The notes under the pieces are model-generated. The model ran no database searches, was not told the DNA's origin, and saw only the letters and a list, made by a program, of their open reading frames with translations. From positions 558,001-622,000 of the forward strand of contig BQMF02000032.1 of assembly GCA_027922465.2 (NCBI GenBank): 64,000 nt of DNA, in the 5' to 3' direction. The first letter of the stretch is position 1. Each line of letters opens with the position of its first letter. Of this stretch, positions 56,852 to 64,000 are shown piece by piece. The position numbers and the translations under genes are program-made. The DNA is from Turritopsis dohrnii. Taxonomy: Eukaryota; Cnidaria; Hydrozoa; Anthoathecata; Oceaniidae.

Positions 56852-58434
56852 GGTTTAATTAGGGTTTTTTTAAAAACATAAAATAGGATTCTTTGATGGA
56901 CAGAATGTGACGTAGTTCGATGAAATAGAATTATGTGTAAAATTTCTAACAAGGCACCGTTTACACGACCGTCCCTTTTTGTCGATGTGAATATACGTAC
57001 AGAAGCATCTGGAAACTTGCTAGAACATTTTCAAATATTTTTATTTTGTTTTGGCTTTTTGTTATTGATGTTATAATTTGTTTATAAATGACAAATACTT
57101 TTGGAAATATTAGAAATCAAATTTAAAACGAAAAAAATGTTGCGAATGTTTTAATATGTTTGTCGTGCTTAGTCTCCAGTTGGTAACTGCTTGATAATAT
57201 TCTTTTATTGAAGCTTGGGTACGAAACGGCCAATTAAGGCCAAACTCAGGTTCTTTGTTGAAAATCAACATTTAAAAAAGTTGCATTAATAAAAAAGGAT
57301 ACTGCAAAACGAGAAATTTTAACGAAAGATCGACTTAACACCAAGCAAATTTTTGACTGCAAATAACACCAACAAAAGGTATGCTAATTATGCTGACTAT
57401 ATATGGTGAGGAACATTTTAAGAATCAAAATCTAAATTTAATCATTCTTTGCTGAAGTTTGTTTGATCAGTAAATCCTTTTAAAATACCCTTCAACTTCG
57501 ACAATACTTAAACAAAGTCTTGTTTACTCAGATGTAAAAACATAACAATGTCTTGCTTACTCAGATGTCAAAACAGAGCAACAATCAACTTCGTACCCAG
57601 TGTATTCCCCTTTCAGAGTCATCTAGTACATTGAGAAGGCAAGAAACACAAAGGAATGTGTTGTCGCAAACATGTTATTACAGATCATTTCATGCATTGA
57701 AATCAAACGATAATATTTGTGTGGCATTATTAAGTATTTTCATTCGTATTGGGAAAGCGAGCCAACCTCGTTTTCAACTCGATTTTCTTTTATACAACCT
57801 ACCACCCAGATATCTCATCTGAATCTGACGAAAGGGTTTCATTTTAGAAATATATTTCCATCCTAACACGAGGCGTGAACAACCTCATCACCAGGAATTC
57901 AGAGAATTTCTAATCTTATTCGAGTGGATGACCTTAATCAAAAAATTCAACCCAAAAAATGCGCCATCATGTGTAATGTTGCAAGGTCTTTGTAGATCAG
58001 ATGGGTGTCAATATCACGAATGTCACGAAAGAAGTTCTTGCGAAAGAGTTAATCGTATCGAGCTTTAGGATCATTGAAATTTAACGATACTTCGAAGGTC
58101 ATTACAAAGAGTTAACTTGCTTAAGATTTACTTACATAATTTAAGGATCAAATTTCCATGTTGTTTTAAACCCAATGTAAAATGTGAAAGGAAAAATGCG
58201 AACGTAATTTTACAATTGTGCAATTTTTTGTAACCGTGTTCATTCGACATGACGTCACAATGAACTGAACCGTGGTCAAATCATGTTGCACGTGCAAATG
58301 TAATAATATAACTAGACAACAATCTCTATGGCAACTTTAAGGCATGTTTACACTAGACGACATATGCAACGCTGAGAATGGCTAATAGAAACCGTACCAA
58401 ATATATAATAATATAACAATAATAATATAATATA
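56852..58434. other. Intergenic, no supported gene
   Basis: An 89-codon open stretch at 57553-57822 has no recognisable domain. Near 57513-57570 the phrase TTACTCAGATGT occurs twice. AGGCATGTTTACACTAGACG at 58342 resembles one end of small TIR elements but no partner was found. Confidence 0.4.
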
Positions 58435-58435
58435 A

Positions 58436-58620
58436 TACGGTAGCTTAGTGGTTAAATCAATCGCCCGGTATGAGGAGGTCGTGGGTTCGAGTCCGATAAC
58501 TTTGCGCAGCAATTGGAAAGGTACATTGTGTGCGGATTGAACATGAAGAATTAACCTCTCAGCTAACTGTTAAGAATTGTCAAGGTTGTTCTCTGTGGCA
58601 GTCTGAACTTTCGTTGAACC
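58436..58620 (+). repeat. tRNA-derived SINE
   Basis: An A-box block TAGCTTAGTGGTTAAAT (58441-58457) and a perfect B box GGTTCGAGTCC (58484-58494) are spaced as in a tRNA, but acceptor and anticodon arms do not pair well. About 130 bases of unrelated body follow. This is the layout of a tRNA-derived SINE, not a tRNA gene; the 3' end is a guess. Confidence 0.65.
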
Positions 58621-58673
58621 GATAACTAAGAAAAAATTTCTACGACCTAAATATTTCCAAAGTTTCAATAACC

Positions 58674-58841
58674 ATGGAGGGTGAAACTGTTGAGGTGTAC
58701 GAGAAAGCATGGAAATATTTTTCAGATGACGGAATTACTCATCAATCACTCATTCATGTATCAGGGACAGACCTATACAATACCTCTGGTGTCTCTAAAT
58801 TACGAAGGGTAGACAACAGAACCGGCGCAATAAAAGCATAA
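58674..58841 (+). other. 55-codon open frame, unrecognised
   Basis: MEGETVEVYEKAWKYFSDDG and onward, ending DNRTGAIKA and a stop. The following 300 bases read like decayed coding sequence in several frames (QDEMKLIEQMKFSGKKT near 59022). It may be the relic of a transposon gene or pseudogene; no family recognised. Confidence 0.3.
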
Positions 58842-59261
58842 TTTTTTTGCCTCGCAAGATGGTCAGATTAATTACGCGAATTATCGATTTAAATCCGTTG
58901 GATCTTAATAAAACGCATCTTATGAAAGAACTAGCCGCACTGGTTGTGGGAAGAGAGAACTAGTTCTACATTTACTTCAAAAACAATTCAAACAACATCT
59001 CGAGTATCATCATTATCTGCCCTACTTCAAGATGAAATGAAACTTATCGAACAGATGAAATTCTCTGGAAAGAAGACAATGTTTTCCTAATCGAACCTGA
59101 AGAGAAAACAAAAAAGGCTGTTGATGATTATATTAAGAGCTGCTCCAGTTTTTTTGCGAATCAACCGACACTGTTTGAAATCATCGATGATATCATCTAT
59201 AGGTGATAGTTAAACGAACAACACCGCTTCTTGATTTTCACGGTTTTTAATGTTCTGCCAA

Positions 59262-59757
59262 ACACTAGTAAATTCAAAATCACACACTCAAAATCTTAAG
59301 CAACAGTACTACCAGAATGCTAGGTAAATTAGCAACATGAAATTTTGAAATAATGCAGCACTAGCATAGCTAAAGCACATTTCTTAAAATTGCCACACTA
59401 GGAGGATAGGTTTGTACGCTAAATAATGTTTGACCATCGAACTGAACACATACAACTTAGACATGAGTTTTGAGCACGCACGGCTTGAGGTTCAAAGAAG
59501 AAACAAAATTAACTCTTTCTTCATTGGTTACATGTATTAGCCTAATCCGAAAGAAACCGATAAGCAATTACACGTTGTTTTTGTTTTATAAGCAACATGT
59601 TTATAAGCAACACTAGTAAATTTTCTCAAAAAGTTAAGCAACAGTACTACAAGGATCTTACATAAATTAGCAACATGAAATTTTGAAACCATGCAGCACT
59701 AGCATAGCTACAGCACATTTTTTAAAATTGTAACATTAAGATTGTTACACTAGGTTG
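59262..59757. repeat. Direct repeat pair of about 140 bp
   Basis: 59262-59401 and 59604-59757 share AACACTAGTAAATT, TTAAGCAACAGTACTAC, AAATTAGCAACATGAAATTT and GCAGCACTAGCATAGCTA with few changes. The copies are in the same orientation, about 340 bases apart. Confidence 0.85.
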
Positions 59758-59779
59758 TAGTACTATGTCCTGCATTGTG

Positions 59780-59996
59780 TATAGTGCGTTCACTCTAACT
59801 TGGATAATCGTTAATGATTTTTATCAGACACGTTAAAGTAATGAAACAGAACGCTTATTAAAAGTTTAAAAATTCTTTTTCTACCCTTATCAAGACAAAA
59901 GACGATCAATGACTTTTAAGTGTTGTGGGAATTGACGCTCAATTTCCACCAGATCGTGCAAAAGGACATTATCCAAGTTAGAGTGAACGCACTATA
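59780..59996. mobile_element. 217-bp element with 29-bp perfect TIRs
   Basis: TATAGTGCGTTCACTCTAAC plus TTGGATAAT at the left is exactly the reverse complement of the right end. Termini begin with TA, so the target is probably TA, as for Tc1/mariner-type miniature elements. Non-coding. Confidence 0.88.
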
Positions 59997-60173
59997 CTTA
60001 GATACTTAAACGTACACAAAGGTTTTCAAGACTGGAAATACCAACCTCGTTCCCAGGGCTTCTTGCCTTTTTGATATACGGACGACGATGGTCATTTTTT
60101 AAGCAACATTACTGACCTTGGCCTTGATTGCTTACAATGATAAAACGTGACAAACATTCCTATTATTATCATA

Positions 60174-61846
60174 AAGCTCGGTTCTCACTATGAGTTAACA
60201 GGAGTTAACGTGGGTTGACATGAGTAAACGTGAGATTAGCGTAAGTGTGAACGTCGTTTAAAAAATTAACCCACAAAATGAACTTATTCACGACAGCTCC
60301 TCCTAACTCATCAGCTAACTGTTGAAGATAGGAACTCTCGTTGTATGAACAATCCGAAATAACGAAGAACATTCCAGAAAAATGAAGAACTTACTATAAC
60401 GATCAGCATATGATAGAATGTTCTAGACGTATTTCTGTTTATATGTATATATAAAGGACAAGTTTTGTAAGTTTTTGAGAGTGTTTTTCGGAGACATATA
60501 TGCAGAAGAGATCAAATATTTTCAACACTAACCGACTTTTATTCTTCGAAGGAAAAACATCAAAATCATGTTATCGAATACTTCATCTGAACTATCCCTT
60601 TCCGTGATGTTTACGTTAGTTAGTTCAGGTTTAAAAGAAGTCGTTCGGGTTAATTTTTCTTTCAAATGTGAACCATACGAATCAAAAACAAAAAGGTTCA
60701 GGGCAAAAAAATTTACATCTGGGTATAAATCAAAATCTTGGTGTTTTTGTTGTTATAGGTTGATTGGCAGTGCAAGATGTGCATTGTTTTAAATTCCCAT
60801 TCCCTTCTTTTCCAACAAAACAATGGAGATCATATGCAATACTTTTAAGAAAAAGATCACAGGGTCATTTTTTATATTATAACTTTTTTTCATGCTCCTG
60901 TGACACACTCTGATTTTCTACTCTGAAATTCTCCAGTTCTGCCAAAACATTATAATACTAGTACACAGTAGAAAATAAACCAAACACTTGATTGGTTTCA
61001 AGTTGGTGCCAAAATTCATAACGTAAACAAAACGTTGCACCAAGAAGGAAACTACAAAACTTAAAATTTATAAATTGTACCAAACAATAAAAAAGTTCCA
61101 GCAGGCAGAGAACTAGAAAGTACATCAATATACTAGATCCCGAACGCGATTACATTTAGGGTGGAGGGTCGGGCGTGTTTGAAAGAAGTAAATTAGATAC
61201 ATTTTATCACTTTATGATTTTGAAGAAATATTAAAAGTGAGGAAAATTATTTTTTTCATTTCTTCAAACTTAAAAGTTTTGAGGGCGTTATTCAGGGCGC
61301 AGAGAACTGCAGCATTAAGGCGGATTTACACACATCGAATTTTTTGCGCGAAGCTAATTTTTCGCTCGTGGACCATTGTTTTGGAAAATTCGATTGCGCA
61401 ATAAAATTTCGCTTCATTGAACTTTTAGCCGCCTACAGAGTAAGACTGAGTTCAACTTTTTCGCTTGTCAAAAATTCGCTTGTGATATACAACCAATCAA
61501 AGTACACACAAAATGCTCATTCAGTAATTATTAATTTAGTAATAATTCAGTAGTTTTATAAGTAATAGCTTCTTAAATTTATTCATCTTGTTTCTTTACA
61601 ACTAGCCATGAAAACATTATTATATTTGTTTGTGTAAATCGAGATGAGGCGATTTTTTCGCCGCTAAAAGTTCGTTTTGGGCGAAACATTCGCTGTGTGT
61701 AAACCCGCCTTTACAGAATGACAACAGACACACGGGGAAATGAAAGATCAGCTTCCTTGCCGCGCTGACCAACTAACTAATGAGTTTAGAACGCATAAAA
61801 ATCAATCCAGCCGAACTCATGTTAACACATAATGGGAACTGAGCTT
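60174..61846. mobile_element. 1.67-kb TIR element carrying a nested miniature element
   Basis: Left end AAGCTCGGTTCTCACTATGA, GTTAACAGGAGTTAA and right end, reversed, AAGCTCAGTTCCCATTATGT, GTTAACATGAGTT form inverted repeats of about 35 bases. Interior is largely non-coding; a 74-codon open stretch at 60568 is not recognised. It is interrupted by the element at 61318-61710. Confidence 0.7.
61318..61710. mobile_element. 393-bp TTA-flanked PIF/Harbinger-type miniature element
   Basis: Ends AGGCGGATTTACACACATCG and, reversed, AGGCGGGTTTACACACAGCG; TTA at 61315-61317 and 61711-61713. Internal TTCGCT/GCGAAA blocks form further inverted repeats. Nested in the 60174-61846 element, so it is the younger insertion. 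Confidence 0.87.
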
Positions 61847-62340
61847 CAGATTGGATAGAAATTTTCTGAGATGACGCTTTTCTTCTTCGAATATAAGCTT
61901 CTCAAATAACTTAGCATGCTTTTATTTCCCTCTGGACAAAAAATTCATGAGCAAGGGGATTTCCTTTGCTGATGTCAGCAATTCTTATAATTGCCATGGC
62001 ATTACAGCTCTTTTTAGTGTGATAAGTTTATGAGGAGACTCGCTAGAACCACTGCGAGGGCATTAAGAGACGATAGCATTTTCCACTTCCCCTGAATTTA
62101 AGGTCATTAAAATATCGAGGATTTGTGGCTTTGAGATCCCCGAGGAGAGTGGGTATATTCATGCTACCTATGTACATACAATTTCACATATAAATTCATT
62201 ATTCCATGAAGTAATATCTACAATGACCCGGAAGGTTCATTCGCAAATACACAAGAATGTGCTACAAATGGACTTAAATGCGCATAAATGTTTTGTGCCA
62301 TACGTAAATTTTTAAGTTACACATAAATTTTTGTACTACG
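61847..62340. other. Intergenic, nothing recognised
   Basis: No exon, RNA gene or clear repeat is visible. Confidence 0.45.
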
Positions 62341-62399
62341 CAGCTACGGGCGGAAGAACCAACCATTACGGATGGAAGCCCAAGGACTAAAAACTCCCG

Positions 62400-62430
<31 letters not shown>

Positions 62431-62433
62431 TTT
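62341..62433 (+). mobile_element. Retroelement 3'-end fragment with (TTAC)n tail, copy 2
   Basis: GGAAGAACCAACCATTACGG, AAGCCCAAGGACTAAAAACT, CCCG then nine or so TTAC units. It matches the end of the fragment at 48474-48740. Confidence 0.7.
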
Positions 62434-62449
62434 ATGTGTTTTATGGGTA

Positions 62450-62816
62450 CAGTAAATTCTCTAATTTAACGTGTGTCCTAATTAACGCGCACAGGAAAAA
62501 ATAATTTTTTTCTACCTCCATGAATAAACTGAAGGAGATGGAAATAAGAAGAAGGAGAAAAAGAAGGAGAAGAAGAATTGAAAGAGGGGAATAATCAACT
62601 TCGTTGCTAACTTTTGTATTCATTTTTCCAGTTTAACAGATTTGTGAAAATATTGATTCTAATTTTTTCTAATTTACTGCGTATGAATTTATTTTCTCCT
62701 AATTATTAACACGTGATTGGAAATCCAAAATTTCGTAACTTATTCCCTCTCAATTTTCAACGCGTACCGTCAAAATAATTATTTTTTCCCCACGCGTTAA
62801 ATTAGAGAATTTACGG
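62450..62816. mobile_element. 367-bp TA-flanked miniature element (mariner-like)
   Basis: Ends CAGTAAATTCTCTAATTTAA (left) and, reversed, CCGTAAATTCTCTAATTTAA (right) with ACGYG following; TA lies outside each end at 62448-62449 and 62817-62818. The CAGT-type start and TA target fit Tc1/mariner miniature elements. Non-coding. Confidence 0.83.
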
Positions 62817-62818
62817 TA

Positions 62819-63581
62819 CCCAGAATCTAAATGCGAAAATAAATTTATTATACACGAGATGTTCCACATTTCCTTTCTGTTGTGTATATCGTGGATGATT
62901 TCATTCTCATCCGATGAAGATCTCATGTGTATAAGGACCTGTCCATAATGATAGTAAGTGAATCACATGCACTTTTTATTTTCAAAATTAAAAAAAAACG
63001 CTGGATTTCTTTTGAGCATGCTTTATTTCAATTCGTTATAGGAACTGTTGGTTCCCCTGTTCTCAACTTATTAGCATGTGGAGAATTTTATTTCTGTGAA
63101 AGCTGTTGTGGGCAAACCCCAAGATTGTATTGTTTATTTTTGCCTGTTAACTTCTGTTTTTTCAATCCAGCTGGTCTACCATTTTCAGCATTTCCATTAC
63201 AATTGCTCAATTGCCGGAATACCCGTGTTTTTTTGAAAATGCTCAATATTTTTCTACAACCTGCTAGATAAAATAAATAGTAGTAACTTGCCCTAGTAAG
63301 TAAGATCGAAGAACGGACAAGAAATTCTTTTCGTCGCTTCTCGTCAATCCCTGCAATGCTTTTTGCGCGATTTTTTGCTGTTTTGTATCATGTAACATTA
63401 CACACCAAATCCATGCGCAGCACAAAAAAATTTGTGCACAGCGCAATAATTTGTGCACAGCGCAATTTCTTGTGCCTTTAGGGTCATCCTAGAAACCAAC
63501 TAAATTAGTATTTTAAATTTTCCTCACAAATAATTAGTATCAAATATATCACAATTATTCACTTATTCTTTATTTCCGCCT
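62819..63581. other. Intergenic, no supported gene
   Basis: A 114-codon open stretch at 62927-63271 shows no recognisable domain and sits in AT-rich sequence. GTGCACAGCGCAAT-like words are repeated near 63430-63470. Confidence 0.4.
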
Positions 63582-63874
63582 TTAAACATTTTTCTTGCTA
63601 TACAGTAATACCAAGTGGATGATAGTGGTGAATGTAGTTCCTATGAAAGCAATGCCGATAGAAACAACAATCAACAGTGATGTGAATTTAGTTAAAAGGC
63701 TGATAGCACTGAACATAGTTTTCCAGTACACAGCCACAATGATATACATGTTCACGACCACCAGGAAGCCACCAGTAAAAGACAAAACAATTTCGAATTG
63801 AGGAACAGATTCTCCAATAAGCAACGTGAGAAGAACGAGTGATGATCGTATAATGCATCGTTGCCAACAAAAGC
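63582..63874 (-). CDS. Amino-acid transporter-like protein, last exon (partial)
   Basis: The exon starts after TTCCTTTAG at 63874 in phase 1 and ends with a stop at 63582; 97 codons. The peptide RSSLVLLTLLIGESVPQFEI then VLSFTGGFL matches the C-terminal RxxxVLxTxxIAxxxPxFxxxLSxxGG block of the Aa_trans family (SLC32/SLC36/SLC38 type), and three further hydrophobic segments follow (MYIIVAVYW, TSLLIVVSIGIAFIG, TIIHLVLLYS). AATAAA on the minus strand about 10 bases after the stop is a likely poly(A) signal. The rest of the gene lies beyond 63874, mostly outside the window. Subfamily and substrate cannot be decided. Confidence 0.7.
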
Positions 63875-64000
63875 CTAAAGGAAATCGCAACCATTCGCAG
63901 TTTTAAAATTGATGCATATAGGCCAAATAGAAAGCTAAATAAAACAGAGAAAATTAAAGAAAAATAAATAAAAAGACCCTTTAGGTTTCATAAGCAATGT

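Noticed and set aside
57553..57822. 89-codon open frame
   Set aside because: No domain, no splice context, and composition like the surrounding non-coding sequence.
58438..58505. tRNA gene
   Set aside because: A and B boxes are present, but the acceptor, anticodon and T arms do not fold, so it is treated as a SINE head. The same reasoning applies to 441-512.
62927..63271. 114-codon open frame
   Set aside because: Phe- and Cys-rich translation of AT-rich DNA with no recognisable domain or conserved motif.

Overview
The window is animal nuclear DNA: AT-rich, intron-containing genes with GT-AG (two GC-AG) introns, AATAAA-type poly(A) signals, and abundant small transposons. The protein matches (WDR6, condensin subunit NCAPH, a METTL27-like methyltransferase), together with a 2A-bearing CR1/L2-like LINE, an R2-like LINE and a lineage-expanded type of beta-helix membrane protein, suggest a cnidarian, perhaps a hydrozoan. 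That placement is inference from gene content; no species is claimed.

Layout. 1-5.6 kb: a giant two-exon gene on the minus strand for a secreted-type beta-helix / Cys-rich / multi-pass membrane protein. 5.6-9.1 kb: mostly empty, with a few weak plus-strand exon candidates. 9.1-16.9 kb: a transposon block with two TTAA miniature elements, a broken CR1/L2-like LINE (endonuclease plus reverse transcriptase, with a 2A-like peptide), a 5'-truncated but open RT-plus-restriction-like-endonuclease LINE, and a 650-bp TIR element. 18.0-26.3 kb: WDR6, 20 coding exons, reconstructed with a closed reading frame (1081 aa). 26.7-26.9 kb: a 76-aa microprotein resembling the mitochondrial SLC35A4 upstream-ORF microprotein, on the same strand just upstream of WDR6. 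27-31 kb: TIR elements and GTACCT-rich tandem repeats. 31.2-32.5 kb: a three-exon minus-strand gene for an unrecognised 181-aa protein. 33.5-40.0 kb: NCAPH, 19 coding exons. 40.5-42.4 kb: miniature elements and a 27-bp minisatellite. 42.9-47.7 kb: a paralogue of the first giant gene, on the plus strand with the same exon structure. 48.5-50.2 kb: a retroelement tail and a fold-back element. 50.6-51.4 kb: an unrecognised two-exon gene. 55.2-56.9 kb: a METTL27-like methyltransferase with a possible upstream presequence exon. 57-63.5 kb: SINE and TIR elements. 63.6-63.9 kb: the last exon of an amino-acid-transporter-like gene that continues beyond the window.

The housekeeping genes do not form one pathway: WDR6 supports tRNA 2'-O-methylation, NCAPH is the condensin I kleisin, and METTL27-like is a small-molecule-type methyltransferase. 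The least described components are the two paralogous giant receptor-like genes at either side of this block, the standalone microprotein, and several uncatalogued miniature transposon families.
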